NCBI RefSeq assembly: GCF_932276165.1
Contig: NC_063987.1
Coordinates: forward strand, 5,580,001 to 5,644,000
DNA from: Plutella xylostella
Taxonomy: Eukaryota > Arthropoda > Insecta > Lepidoptera > Plutellidae
Length of the DNA stretch: 64,000 nt
Direction of reading: 5' to 3'
Shown: one piece after another, positions 44,367 through 55,345 of the stretch
How the letters are laid out: the number at the start of each line of letters is the position of its first letter
Numbering within the stretch: position 1 is the first letter of the stretch
Notes under the pieces: model-generated
Seen by the model: the letters and a program-made list of their open reading frames with translations, nothing else
Database searches by the model: none
Told to the model about the DNA's origin: nothing
Position numbers and translations under genes: made by a program

Positions 44367-47159
44367 TAAAAGTGGATCAATGTTATTAAAATTAAAAAAA
44401 AAACTAAAAAAAATATTGGATAAAAATATAATTGAATTTATTTTTATTGTGTGTATTAATGTGTCAGGAGCATATAAGACAGCCTCCATGCCGTATTTCC
44501 ATGACCTTGGACTGGACAGGTCTTCGTAACTCGATACACTTATAATCGGCCTAATGAAGGGAAGATGGATGAGCACAGAGATGGGCGGGGAAGGAGAGGA
44601 AGGGGGGGGGGGGGTATTGCACACTTGGAGAGGGGGCCGGGTCTTGGGAGGTCAAGTTTAGTTTATCCAGTTTAATTGGTGTTTTCAGTAGGTACTAAAA
44701 TATTGTTACACTCGACACTTTCGAAAACAGTCTGAGGCCGTAAACAGAAAGAAAGCTGGAAACAAAATACTATAATTTCATAAGTAATTATATATTTTTT
44801 TTAGTTTATATTTAATTATTTAATTAGTAATAATAATTATGTTATAATATGTTTACGTTTAAATAAATAAATTACCACACTAATAATAAATTGAAAGTAA
44901 TAATAATTTGCCACATAAAATACCAAATACAAAAACTAGAAATTATAAATTATAAACGAGACTGTAATAATGCGTCTGATGGGGTTAATGTCTCAACTAA
45001 ATATAATTTCCATCCACTACAGATGTGCTTCACAAACTATTTCCGAGATAACTTAGGATTTATCCAACTAGGTATCCTGAAGTTCGGTCTAGATCCAGAC
45101 TAGACTGAGCTACACCAGGTACACTTAGTAGTTAATGTAAGAGCTAAGTGACTTTCACATAATCCTGTTACCGCGCTGAACTTTCATGTTAAGTTTTAGA
45201 AGTAAGAAATGGGTTTCTTTATAAATTCTAGTATTGAATAGATAAATATTATGGAGTAGATAAATTACCTAGTACTACATATTATATAGTAAGGACATCC
45301 ACTTTTAAAGTACCAGGTAGGTAAATGAAAAAAACCTATTGTAAATGATTAAACATTGTATACGACTAATTTCCCTAAATCCATCAAAAACTCTCACTTT
45401 TAATCAGCTACATTAAACCGAAGCTTAAACGAAGCAGTCGAGAAGTAAATTATGAACAAAGGCTCTTTTATTTCAGTTAAAACAGGATTAATCCGTGCGA
45501 GATACGCCGTTTATCGAGTTTATAATGACTAATTAATAAGATAGCTTCTCGGTTTGAACGGGAACCCCAATCCCATTTGGAGACTGTCTAATTGATAGTA
45601 ATGGAAACTATCTTTGGCAGTGACTTTTTAGATAGCTATAAAATAACTTTGGCAAAAGTGAAGTGCTTTTTAATACGCACTTTCCGGTGAATACACCCGC
45701 AGTTTCTACATCCCTTAGCATACCGATTACCGGCTGAAGTCCAGACACCTGCAACCAGTGTGCTAGGTCTCAGCGAGGCCCAATATAGCACTACCTACCA
45801 CTACTAATGTACCATCAATATCTACCATGAAATTCATAGATTGCATCGGTTCCTGAAAGATGTTTCAGTGGGTTTTCAGTTAGCTCGAACTACATTATTT
45901 TATGGAAGGTATTGTGAAGGGAACCGGGAAATGCTCAGAAATAAAATGTTAGAAGATTTTAACATGATTTCATCATTTGTATGGCTGGTGTATTCTTTAT
46001 AAGGCTATTGAAAGGAAAATCCGATTGATTGATTGACGTATCAGCGTTTTCCAACTGAAGGTAGAAAAGCGTGAAATTATGACTGAAGTCTTTCATTTTT
46101 ACCTTCACCGTTGACAATTCAGTATTTCTATTATGATTATCTTTGTATCCAGTATGTATAAATCTATTTACTTACAATATATACATATTTATAAATAATC
46201 GTAAATCAAAAGATCAAAAGATATCGAAAGGCATTTTCTTAACTTTTTAATGGACACCGGGTCCGTATTGTAAAAAAAACCCAAGACCCTGAGTTTAAAA
46301 GCCTTGGGGTTCCGTAGTGAAATCAGTGCAGATTCACGGGTAGTCGCAAAAATATCGTCCCGTAAATTATAAGCTGTATGAACTGTGGGTTCCGTCCGCT
46401 CACTTATACAAGCCCGTGTATTCTATATATCTTTTTTCTTCCCTGGCAACCCTACGAACCGGGTGTCAAAAAAACCAGCTGATTTAATTTATTTTAATAT
46501 TACTAAATTTAATGTGTAATTACGTTTAAAACTAGTGTTAACTTAAAGAATATAGTGTTATACAGCTGTGCAAATGAAGACAAGCCTTCAAACCCTGAAA
46601 TAAAACACTCACGGGACTCGGATATTTGAAGCAGCGGCACCTGTCAAAGTTCGAATTTGCCAACGGATATCTATCAGGGGAGTATTGTTAAAATTACATA
46701 TTTTTACTAGTATTACTCATTTAAAATCATAATCACTAAATTATTTAATCATTATTCATTAGTTTGCTGCAGACGTGAAATGTTTTTCACACTTCCTTAA
46801 CCCACTTTTAGACTTTGTCATTTTCAAACTCTGTTGTTTTCATTTCTAATTTTCAAACTTTCTATTAGCTTTTGTATCCCTTATTCCCTATTATTACTAT
46901 ACCATAGTCTCCACCTACTTAATTGCTATTAGTATTAGTACTTCATTGAATAATGATCAAGTGATTGTTTTTTTGGCTTAAAGTTTACATAATTCTAAGT
47001 CAATAATACCACTGAGTACCTATTCATTTAAGTAACATATTATGCATATTACTCCCTCCCCACCCATAGTTTGTGTTCATGACTACATTGTATATGATAT
47101 GATACGACTTACCGTCGAATGCTTCAGCGATCTCACCATGTCGCACTTAAATCTGTTGG
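44367..47159. other. Non-coding AT-rich stretch
   Basis: No gene. A 13-G run lies near 44604-44616. Short open frames lack features. Confidence 0.35.
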
Positions 47160-47240
47160 TTTCAGCGCATGGTTATGTATAATATTATGTAATGATTTAT
47201 ATATATTAAATAAACAAAGTTAAAAAAAAAAAAAAAAAAC
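47160..47240 (+). repeat. Poly(A) tail of a retrotransposed sequence
   Basis: ATTAAATAAACAAAG with a poly(A) signal is followed by an A run at about 47223-47239. This looks like the 3' end of a processed retrocopy or SINE of unknown source, just upstream of the LINE. Confidence 0.45.
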
Positions 47241-47411
47241 TAACAAATAAGTTACCTTTTGATCATTTTTACATAGACTTACAATATATCAAGTTTTGAT
47301 TGGTTTGATTAATTTATACCTAAAGAGGGTTATTTTGTATATATCTTGGATAAACATCCTCTCAATTCTACCTATCAACATACTAACGGGTAACCCCGGG
47401 TGGTTTCAGAC

Positions 47412-49319
47412 ATGTCGAGGATGACGACCCGGAAGGTGCAGAGCCGTGACCTGGAGATCCAGCTGAGGACAGCTTTGGAGGATCTCAAGGCATCTCGTGA
47501 CCTCTCAAGCCAACTGATGGCAGAGCGGGAGGACAATGAAAAGGAATTTGATTCCCTTTTAAAAAAGAACTCGGACTTAAAAAATGACATAGCTGAAATG
47601 GACATCCAATACCAAGACTTGCAAGGCAAATGTGATGAGCTACAGATTGTACTTAGATCATACAAAGAGTGTCAGGATTTACATGAAGCTGCCTTGTCTA
47701 AGATCTATAGCCTAGAGCAGCAATTGGCTGAAGCACACGCAGAGATCCAGCAAATAAATGAAGCACATGCAAGCGAGGAAACAGATAAGACAATGGCATT
47801 GTACGATGAATTAGTCACCCTACACCCCACCCCTATGCCAACAATAGACCTCACAACTCCAAGAAAATCAACCAATATCACAGGTGCAAACAGGCTTAAA
47901 AAATATATTAAAATAAAGAAATATATCAGGAAGTCTGAGCGAGCATTGAAAAAGCATAAGACGCACCTTCCATTGACAAAGGATAGAGTGAGACTTCAAC
48001 TACTGGTGAATAAATATGAACAAGAGATGTCAGACTACAACCAGAAGCTCGCAGACAACAACCAGGAGTGCGAGTTCAACATTGCCATGCTACAGTCTAG
48101 GCTGGCCACACTGAAGTCTGCCCTAGAACAGAGAACTCTGGAATACGAAAACCAGCTGCTGGTGCTGAGTAGTGTGGGCTTAGTTCGGGTTGAGATGCTG
48201 CCGGAGAAGTCTTCACCTGCTGAAGCCACCACCGCATCTCCGGAGGCCACCACCACCACCTCGGAGGCCACAAACAGCATCCCGCTGGCCACCACTGGAC
48301 TCTCGGGGACCACCACCATCCTCCCGAGGGCCACCACCACCTCGGAGGCAAAAAACAGCATCCCGCTGGCCACCACTGGACTCTCGGGGACCACCACCAT
48401 CCTCCCGAGGGCCACCACCACCTCGGAGGCCACAAACAGCATCCCGTTGGCCACCACTGGACTCTCGGGGATCACCACCAGACTCTCGGGGACCACCACC
48501 ATCCTCCCGAGGGCCACCACCATCCTCCCGAGGGCCACCACCAGCCTCCCGACGGCCACGCCATCCTCAAGGGTCATCCAGAGTAAATCGGCTACAGCAG
48601 ATGTTTTTCCGACCTCCAATAATAAATTACATAGGATACCCACCTATGCTCAGGCAGCTAAAAGAATAGTAGGTAATAAGCAGTTACCTAAGATGTCACC
48701 CACTTACTTGACAAGGCTTACTACTGATACAAGTAGTAGCAGTTCAGCCAAGGATTACAGCACAGTAGTATACTCCGATAGGCTTGGCAAGGATTTCGGG
48801 CACATGTTGGGTAATCATGTAACTGGAAATGTTGTTAATCATTGTTACCCAGAACTTTCATTCGCACAAATAGTACAACTGATTTCAGAGAGGTCGTACA
48901 CCGAAAAAACTACTATATTAATTATGGTGGGAAATAGTTTAGGTGTGTCAAATTCTGATATAAATAGAAGTTTTGCTATATTAGAAAGCATTCCTGCAAA
49001 ACATATATTTGTTTGTGCATTTCCTTATTCTTGCACACTGCCTGACAAATACAATTATATGACATGTAGCCTAAATAAAAATATGTACAATGCGTGTTAT
49101 AAATCTGACTGTATCAATTTCTTTGATACTAATTTGTATGTAGATAATTTTAAGTTGACCTGGGACAGTTTATTTCTGTCCTTAAATCAGAAACGACGTT
49201 TAGCTACAAAAGTAGCTCCTCTTATTAACTCAGTTATAAGCATTATAACGAAGAAAACTTGTGTCCCTATTGACACCGTCAGTAGTAATACTGAAAATAG
49301 TACAGTAGATTTAAATTAG
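47412..49319 (+). CDS. LINE ORF1 protein, 635 aa
   Basis: ORF1 proteins bind element RNA and assist reverse transcription. I chose ATG 47412 because the frame upstream opens with GTG. Residues 1-145 are charged and heptad-rich, a likely coiled coil for oligomerisation. Residues about 145-255 are basic (K-K-Y-I-K-I-K-K-Y-I) and end in another helical stretch. Residues 280-390 are Thr/Ser/Pro-rich with a 27-residue tandem repeat. Residues about 450-610 resemble the SGNH-hydrolase-like domain of CR1-type ORF1 proteins (S-D-R-L-G-K-D-F-G; I-L-I-M-V-G-N-S; then a K-R-R-L-A-T end), but the usual catalytic motifs look altered. No CCHC knuckle is seen. Confidence 0.88.
   Translation: MSRMTTRKVQSRDLEIQLRTALEDLKASRDLSSQLMAEREDNEKEFDSLLKKNSDLKNDIAEMDIQYQDLQGKCDELQIVLRSYKECQDLHEAALSKIYSLEQQLAEAHAEIQQINEAHASEETDKTMALYDELVTLHPTPMPTIDLTTPRKSTNITGANRLKKYIKIKKYIRKSERALKKHKTHLPLTKDRVRLQLLVNKYEQEMSDYNQKLADNNQECEFNIAMLQSRLATLKSALEQRTLEYENQLLVLSSVGLVRVEMLPEKSSPAEATTASPEATTTTSEATNSIPLATTGLSGTTTILPRATTTSEAKNSIPLATTGLSGTTTILPRATTTSEATNSIPLATTGLSGITTRLSGTTTILPRATTILPRATTSLPTATPSSRVIQSKSATADVFPTSNNKLHRIPTYAQAAKRIVGNKQLPKMSPTYLTRLTTDTSSSSSAKDYSTVVYSDRLGKDFGHMLGNHVTGNVVNHCYPELSFAQIVQLISERSYTEKTTILIMVGNSLGVSNSDINRSFAILESIPAKHIFVCAFPYSCTLPDKYNYMTCSLNKNMYNACYKSDCINFFDTNLYVDNFKLTWDSLFLSLNQKRRLATKVAPLINSVISIITKKTCVPIDTVSSNTENSTVDLN
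48261..48503 (+). repeat. 81-bp in-frame tandem repeat in ORF1, three copies
   Basis: Units begin at TCGGAGG at 48261, 48342 and 48423. Each encodes about 27 residues (S-E-A-T-N-S-I-P-L-A-T-T-G-L-S-G-T-T-T). The copies differ by a few substitutions, and the third is followed by partial repeats of the GGACCACCACCATCCTCCCG part to about 48560. The composition keeps other frames open on both strands. Confidence 0.92.
49310..49316 (+). promoter_or_regulatory. Candidate -1 frameshift heptamer T-TTA-AAT
   Basis: TTTAAAT lies directly before the ORF1 stop TAG (49317-49319) and is phased X-XXY-YYZ in the ORF1 frame. A -1 slip enters the ORF2 frame, which has been open since 49301. A 10-bp stem (49332-49341 with 49376-49385, one G-U pair) follows at 15 nt, somewhat farther than usual for frameshift stimulators. 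Confidence 0.45.
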
Positions 49320-49429
49320 ATTTTCAGACAACGGGAGAGCATCATAGCGTTGATATAAAGATTGATTCAGTTCACTGCTCTCTCGGCTCAAAACTATCGA
49401 AGGACAAGACATTTAAGAATGAATTTAAA

Positions 49430-52246
49430 TTGGTACATCAGAATATTCAGAGTATTTCTTCTAAATTGTTAGAAATAGAACTATTTTCGGAAAAATTTAA
49501 CATTGATTGTTTATGTATCACAGAACATTGGTTAGACGAGAATAAAATGATGTTCCAATTAAAAAATTACAAACTTATAAGCTGTTTTAACAGAAATATC
49601 AACGAGCATGGTGGGTCACTTATATTTCTTAAAGAAAATTGTAAATGTAAAGAACGAAAGGATATAGTTGCTCTTTCTGTTAAACACCATATAGAAATTT
49701 CATGTGCAGAGCTTAATAAGTATATAATAGTATGTACCTACAGGCCACCTACTGGTGATTTTATTACCTTTGAGACTGTCATGGAGGATGTTCTAAGGTT
49801 AGCTTCCAATAGTAAAAAGGAAGTAATAGTGTGTGGTGACTTTAATGTTGACCTATTAGGTGACTCTCCTAATAGGTCGAAATTGTTGTTACTTTTTAAA
49901 TCATTTAATCTTTTTAATGTTTTTCTGGAACCAACTAGAATTACACCCACGTCAGCCACTTGTCTAGATAACATATTCTGTAACTGTGAGTTTAAAGACA
50001 GTAGTGTGATAAATTGTCTGAGGTCAGACCACAGTGGGCAGACCATTACCTTAGTAAACACTGACAAGACAAATAAAACTAAGGTGAGATGCAGACCGAT
50101 TACTACAAAGAAAATTGACAATTACTTGAAGAAACTAGACGAAAAACTTCCGAATGTTAAATTAGATTGCAATTCTAATGAGATGTATAGTAACTTGTTT
50201 AAGATAATAGCTGATGAGTTTGAGAGTAATTTTGAAACGAAGGAAGTTTTGATTGACAATAAAATTAAATTTTGTGACTGGGCTACAGAGGGTATTCGCA
50301 AAAGCAGGGCGACATTATATGATCTGTATGAGATGAAAACATTCATACTCCGACCTGACTTTCAATCTTATGTGAAGAAATATAGCAAGATGTATAAATG
50401 TGTCTGTCACTGTGCGAAGACAATTTTTATTAATAACAAGATTAAAGACTCTGCTAACAAATCTAAGGCCGTTTGGACTATTATTAATAACGAAACGGGG
50501 AAGAATCGAACACGCGAGACAAATTTATCTTTGAAGGTAGGCAATGACATTATAACATCGAATGATGCGGTGGCGAGGGTCTTTGAAGAGTTTTTTACGA
50601 ACATTCCTTTAGAGACTACGTGTAACCTGGATTCTTCGGCTGCAGCAGCTGAAACCCTGACGAAGGAGAACGCACCTTCAACCGATAAGGAATTTAAATT
50701 CAGATATATTAATACATTAACTATTATAAAAACATTTAAGTCATTAAATATGAAGAAAACTGAAGACTTGTGGGGAATGTCAGTTAAATTTGTTCTTTCT
50801 ATTATTAATAAAATCGCCCCAATTTTGGCTAACATCTTTAATAAATGTATCGCTGAAGGTGTGTTCCCAGATCTTATGAAATTTAGTAAAATTATACCTC
50901 TGTTCAAAAGTGGGGATATGGAGGACCCTGCAAATTTCAGGCCTGTCTCGGTTCTTCCAGTTTTGAGTAAAATATTTGAGAGGGTCATACTCAGTCAGAT
51001 GCTTTTGCATTTCAATGATGCTCGATTGTTTTATAGCCAGCAGTATGGTTTTACAAAAGGCAAATCAACAGCCGATGCCGGTACTGCGTTGATTAAGCAC
51101 ATATTTGACGCCTGGGAAGACCATCACGATGCTATTGGAGTCTTCTGTGATCTGTCGAAGGCGTTTGATTGTGTAGACCATCAGACTTTAATTTCGAAAC
51201 TTAGATACTATGGAATAGGAGGAAAGGCTTTAGATTTGATATCTTCATATTTAGACAAGAGACAACAAAGGGTCGATATTAACAATACTAAATCACAGGG
51301 GGCTCATGTAAAAATAGGCGTCCCTCAAGGATCTATTCTAGGACCATTTTTATTCCTCATTTATATTAATGACTTGCCTTTTATGGTTGAAAAATTGACT
51401 AATATAGTTTTATTTGCTGACGATACTTCTTTGCTTTTTAAAGTTAAAAGAAGAGAAAATAATTTTAATGAAATTAATTCAATTCTATCTGACATACACG
51501 ATTGGTTTACCGTTAATAATCTTCTATTGAATTCTAAGAAAACGAAATGTATTAAATTTACACTGCCGAATGTTAGACAATGCGATACTAACATTATTCT
51601 AGATGGGAATAAATTGGACCTAGTTAATGATACTGTCTTTCTTGGGATGACTATAGATTCAAAGTTACAGTGGGGACCTCACATTGAAAAATTGTCTGGA
51701 AGGTTGAGCTCCGCAGCTTTTGCTGTACGGAAAATTAGACAGCTGACCGACGTTGAAACCGCCAGATTAGTTTACTTTAGTTATTTCCACAGCTTATTAT
51801 CGTATGGCATTTTGCTTTGGGGTAGAGCAGCTGATATTGAAACTATATTTGTATTACAGAAAAGAGCCATCCGCTCTATATACAAACTTGGTTCCAGGGA
51901 TTCATTGAGAGAACTATTTAAAGAAATTAACATCCTTACAGTTCCATGTCAGTTCATTTTTTCCAATTTAATGTATGTACGAAAGAATATTTCAACTTTT
52001 GATACAATTGGCAGTAATCATGACATTAATACTAGGAACAAGCATAAGCTGGCTTTTCCAGCGATGCGTCTGGCGAAAGTTAATAAATCGTTTTTAGGGT
52101 ACTGTATTAGATTTTATAATAAGCTTCCAGCAGAAGTTGCTCAAATGCCAGAGAATAAGTTTAAGTGTTACATTAAAGAGAAACTCAGTAAAAAAGCTTA
52201 TTATAAAATTGATGATTACTTAGAGGACGTTAATGCATGGCTGTGA
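49430..52246 (+). CDS. LINE ORF2: endonuclease and reverse transcriptase
   Basis: Encodes the nicking and copying enzyme of the element. From 49430 (a TTG codon, used here only as the start of clear homology) the product is 939 codons including stop. The APE-type endonuclease occupies about residues 1-205, with H-Q-N-I-Q-S, T-E-H-W-L, Y-R-P-P, GDFNVD near 136 and SDHSG near 199. The reverse transcriptase has F-R-P-V-S-V-L-P near 505, DLSKAFD near 573, VPQGSILGP near 631 and the catalytic FADD near 662. A C-terminal region follows without a clear zinc knuckle. The frame is open from 49301 and overlaps the end of ORF1, yet has no ATG before the endonuclease; the first in-frame Met is near 49548. 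Translation therefore probably depends on frameshifting, reinitiation or a non-AUG start. Confidence 0.92.
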   Translation: MVHQNIQSISSKLLEIELFSEKFNIDCLCITEHWLDENKMMFQLKNYKLISCFNRNINEHGGSLIFLKENCKCKERKDIVALSVKHHIEISCAELNKYIIVCTYRPPTGDFITFETVMEDVLRLASNSKKEVIVCGDFNVDLLGDSPNRSKLLLLFKSFNLFNVFLEPTRITPTSATCLDNIFCNCEFKDSSVINCLRSDHSGQTITLVNTDKTNKTKVRCRPITTKKIDNYLKKLDEKLPNVKLDCNSNEMYSNLFKIIADEFESNFETKEVLIDNKIKFCDWATEGIRKSRATLYDLYEMKTFILRPDFQSYVKKYSKMYKCVCHCAKTIFINNKIKDSANKSKAVWTIINNETGKNRTRETNLSLKVGNDIITSNDAVARVFEEFFTNIPLETTCNLDSSAAAAETLTKENAPSTDKEFKFRYINTLTIIKTFKSLNMKKTEDLWGMSVKFVLSIINKIAPILANIFNKCIAEGVFPDLMKFSKIIPLFKSGDMEDPANFRPVSVLPVLSKIFERVILSQMLLHFNDARLFYSQQYGFTKGKSTADAGTALIKHIFDAWEDHHDAIGVFCDLSKAFDCVDHQTLISKLRYYGIGGKALDLISSYLDKRQQRVDINNTKSQGAHVKIGVPQGSILGPFLFLIYINDLPFMVEKLTNIVLFADDTSLLFKVKRRENNFNEINSILSDIHDWFTVNNLLLNSKKTKCIKFTLPNVRQCDTNIILDGNKLDLVNDTVFLGMTIDSKLQWGPHIEKLSGRLSSAAFAVRKIRQLTDVETARLVYFSYFHSLLSYGILLWGRAADIETIFVLQKRAIRSIYKLGSRDSLRELFKEINILTVPCQFIFSNLMYVRKNISTFDTIGSNHDINTRNKHKLAFPAMRLAKVNKSFLGYCIRFYNKLPAEVAQMPENKFKCYIKEKLSKKAYYKIDDYLEDVNAWL

Positions 52247-52468
52247 TAAGTAGTTTGCTCTGCTTATATTATTATAATAATAATTATTAAGCTTATATGT
52301 ATTGTATACCAACTAGTTTTAAGTCTTTTTTTGAAAAGATGGCTCAGGAGTTTCTTGCCTCCGTTCTTCTCCTTAGACAGAAAGAGCCCCCCCTTATCCG
52401 AACGGAGAGTAATTTGTAAAAATTGACGTTCATCAGAAAATTTTATATTTGTACGATGAATAAAAAAA

Positions 52469-52492
52469 TTTGAGTTTGAGTTTGAGTTTGAG
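52469..52492 (+). repeat. LINE 3' tail of four TTTGAG units
   Basis: Four exact TTTGAG units follow an A-rich stretch after AATAAA. Short tandem tails in place of poly(A) are common in CR1-type and related LINEs. Confidence 0.85.
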
Positions 52493-53029
52493 TGTACCCG
52501 ATGCACTCGCCTTACTTGACCCTTAACATAAATTACCTAGTAACCAAAAGAAAGTCAAAGTATCAAAAAAACAATTTTTCTGTGGTGGTAGTTACCCCTA
52601 GTGTTCTTAGCCATATTTTATCACAATCGGCTTAGCCGTTCACAAGTTATGCGACTTTTAGTGTTGAATGTCGGGGGTTTTACTCGTAACGTTGGTTAGG
52701 TTAGGTTATTTATGTCACGAGTAGTTTAACGAATATGTTCAAATCACACAGTCGAACGAGTCCAAGCTGCAGCCACGACGGCGAAGGCCGATACGTTATG
52801 GCCCGACGTGGCCTATGATTTAGTAGACCCAATAAATACAGCTCCTTTCTTACAATTCCATACAAGATATTATTCATTACTAGTCAGTCTAGCTATGCGT
52901 CTAGAGGAAGTTTACAACTGGAATTTTTTTTGTTTTTTGAATAAGCTCGTATTTTTGAAAAGCGGTTACTAAGACTGCCAATGATTTCTTTTACAACCGA
53001 TTTAAAGGAATATTACATTACACACTCAC
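52493..53029 (-). repeat. Mostly repeat-derived spacer with inverted AAGCCGAT block
   Basis: About 52595-52665 carries CCATATTTTATCACAATCGG and CTTAGCCGTTC, the reverse complement of the block at 18700 and 28320. The rest shows no gene. Confidence 0.55.
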
Positions 53030-53236
53030 ACCTTGTACTAATGTACTCCCTTGCGGGGTAGGCAGAGGTGCATTGCTGCCCCCAATGGGGGGCGGGCCTA
53101 TTGACATTTTACGGGCACATCCAAGACCCGAGAACAAATATCGTGTTTAAATAAATATCTGCCCCAGCCGGGAATCGAACCCGGGAAATTCGGCTTAGTA
53201 GTCAGGGTCATTAACCACTACGCCATTCAGTCGTCT
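53030..53236 (-). mobile_element. tRNA-derived SINE, nearly full length
   Basis: On the minus strand: A box TGGCGTAGTGG (53225-53215), B box GGTTCGATTCC (53181-53171), then GGCTGGGGCAGATATT and a body ending with GGGGGCAGCAATGCACC and a CCCCGCAAGGGAG stretch. A perfect polymerase III head plus this body matches a SINE type I know from Lepidoptera. Confidence 0.82.
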
Positions 53237-53896
53237 ATCTAAAGGAATATCTACATACTAATCACCCTGCTTAGGTTACATTAGGCCCCCATATACTCTT
53301 AAATACAAAAGTAGTGATTGAAGGTACGAACAAGCTAAAGAAGGATAAATAGGTATAGAAGACACATTTAAGTTAAGTTTAGATAAATTAATTCATACAA
53401 AAAAGAATAGGCTCTTAAAAATATAATTATATCATCGGGGTTTCACTTTGGTTATGTGTGTCACTTCTATTCTATCATGGGAAGGGTCACAAGGGTTATT
53501 AAGTGTGTCAACTTGTATGTGGTGTAGTTGTATTATAGATATATCTAATGGTATAGCAGAACTGGCCCTTTAAGCCGAAGAAGCACACTCCATCAATAGG
53601 ACGGATCCATTTATTGTTCTATCATCGCGCCGTTCGTTCTAGCTTCGAGCTTAGTCCAGATATTGCCAGCTTACGAACCAATTCTTTACCCTGTTTATAG
53701 ATCCGGAAAATAAATAAGTACCTCTTATATTTACTATCACAGTAGTTACATGACCACCAATTGTACTAGAAAAAAGTAGTTAAAAAGGAAGTCTTGTAAA
53801 AATGAGTTAATTTTATCTACTACGAACTACTACGCATGTCCTATGTAAGTTAAGCCTAGGGCTACGATAGCTACGCAAATTGTACCTTATTCAATA

Positions 53897-54016
53897 GTAA
53901 TAATAATAATAATAATAATATGTGGGGACATCTCACACACGGCCATCCGACCCCAAGCTAGGCAGAGGCCAGGCAGCAGTCAGGGCCACTTACCACTACG
54001 CCATTCGACCGTCAGA
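53897..54016 (-). repeat. AAT microsatellite and second SINE head fragment
   Basis: (AAT)n at 53897-53920 is followed by TGTGGGGACATCTCACACAC and, on the minus strand, a head with TGGCGTAGTGG and CCTGACTGCTGCC related to the 53236 SINE. The B box is missing. Confidence 0.6.
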
Positions 54017-54565
54017 ATATTGGGGCATTGTAGAGGCCAATTTTCATTAAATATGGCGATGTTTTCAGGGTTATACTAAAAATTAAATACTTATTTAAAA
54101 ATTATAAGTAAGTATACAAACCTCAAATCATCAACATATAAAAAAACCGGCCCGTTTGCTTCTTTTGTACATGTTTTAACGTAGCATTTTCATTTTATCC
54201 GCGGAGAATGTGGAGGATCAGCATTCGTTTAAAATTTGCGTTCGTGTTGATTTTTTAGCGAAGGGTCTTTGCTCCCTATACTCTGTGAGTCCGCCGCACG
54301 CATGACCTCTAAAATACGTAGAGGCAATACTGTGCGTGCCACTTTGTTCCTTCGCGTAAACACCAAAATAACGAAAGACCTATCTAGAGGCCAAACACCA
54401 AAATTAATTTATGCTTTCAAAAAATTTTGTCAGTACCTATGTGCACCTACGTCTTTTATGAGAGTGGCGGAGTACAGTGTGGTATTTCACATACCTAACA
54501 TAAAAAATACACACAGACAAATTGAGAACCTCCTCTCTATTTCAAAGTCGGTTAAAAATAGCAAC

Positions 54566-54602
54566 TTAATTAATGGACGTTAGACGTACGTCCATTAATT
54601 AA
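54566..54602. repeat. Perfect 15-bp inverted repeat, 7-nt loop
   Basis: TTAATTAATGGACGT at 54566-54580 and its complement at 54588-54602. Just inside the end of the repeat terminus at 54560. Confidence 0.8.
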
Positions 54603-55262
54603 TTCTGACTGATGACTTTTTTTAAGGACATCATATGAATTATTATGTAGGTACCTAAAAAGATTGAGTATTGAGTATTGAGTATTAAGTAATATTATGC
54701 ACGTGTAGGTTGGAATATTAACACAGATAAAGCCAAATCTGTGTGAACGTCCAAAATACGGAACATCATTCTTGACAACCTAAATACATGACAGGTTTAT
54801 TGAGCACATCCCAGTTGAAATAGGTACGACTAGAAGTAAACAACACGACTATTTACTTGACAATATCATTCAGATTTACAGCACGGTCCGAGCTACAGTG
54901 GTCGTAAATCATTTAAATAATTCGGCAATTATCCGTGGCAAGCTACGACTATTACTCATTCGAAGATTAGTAATTAACAATAACAAATGATAGTGTTTGC
55001 CGCCAAAAGCCTCAGTGCTGCATCGGTTTAAAATTGGGTTTCGCCATTTTGCTTTTGATGGCGCGAAACCAGTGCCCCGTGACGCGTATATTATGCTTGC
55101 GAACTGGTTAAACATTTATTTATATTATAAAATAGTTTGTAGCCGGTTCAGGAGTTATTCGTTAAATATGGCGATGGGAGCGTTTTGCTAGTTTTTAGTA
55201 GTTATGAAACGAGTGTTTGTTTTCTGGACAACTCTCAACAAGTAAATATGTATCGCTACAAA

Positions 55263-55345
55263 AAATCGTAGCGTAGCGCGTAGCTCTCGTAGCCTTCCGT
55301 TTTATGTATAAGGAATATGCGTAGCAATTCGTAGCCAAATACATC
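55263..55345. repeat. GTAGC-rich patch, second copy
   Basis: Runs of CGTAGC (TCGTAGCGTAGCGCGTAGC) similar to 19395-19462, including the shared text GTAGCTCTCGTAGC. Confidence 0.5.

Larger units (their letters stand above)
47412..52492 (+). mobile_element. Nearly complete CR1/Jockey-group LINE
   Basis: Two intact frames, ORF1 (47412-49319) and ORF2 (frame open 49301-52246), are followed by a short 3' untranslated region with AATAAA at about 52459 and a tail of four TTTGAG units. The 5' end of the element is not defined; it lies between the poly(A) run at 47239 and the ORF1 start. No target duplication could be found. Both frames intact suggests a recent copy. Confidence 0.88.

Noticed and set aside
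48035..48669. Long open frames on both strands of ORF1
   Set aside because: They follow from the repetitive ACC/GGCC composition of the in-frame repeat; the plus-strand ORF1 frame explains them.
49738..51594. Minus-strand frames inside LINE ORF2
   Set aside because: Shadows of the reverse transcriptase coding strand.
53160..53236. Possible tRNA gene with perfect A and B boxes
   Set aside because: The acceptor ends do not pair and a SINE body follows, so it is a tRNA-derived SINE.
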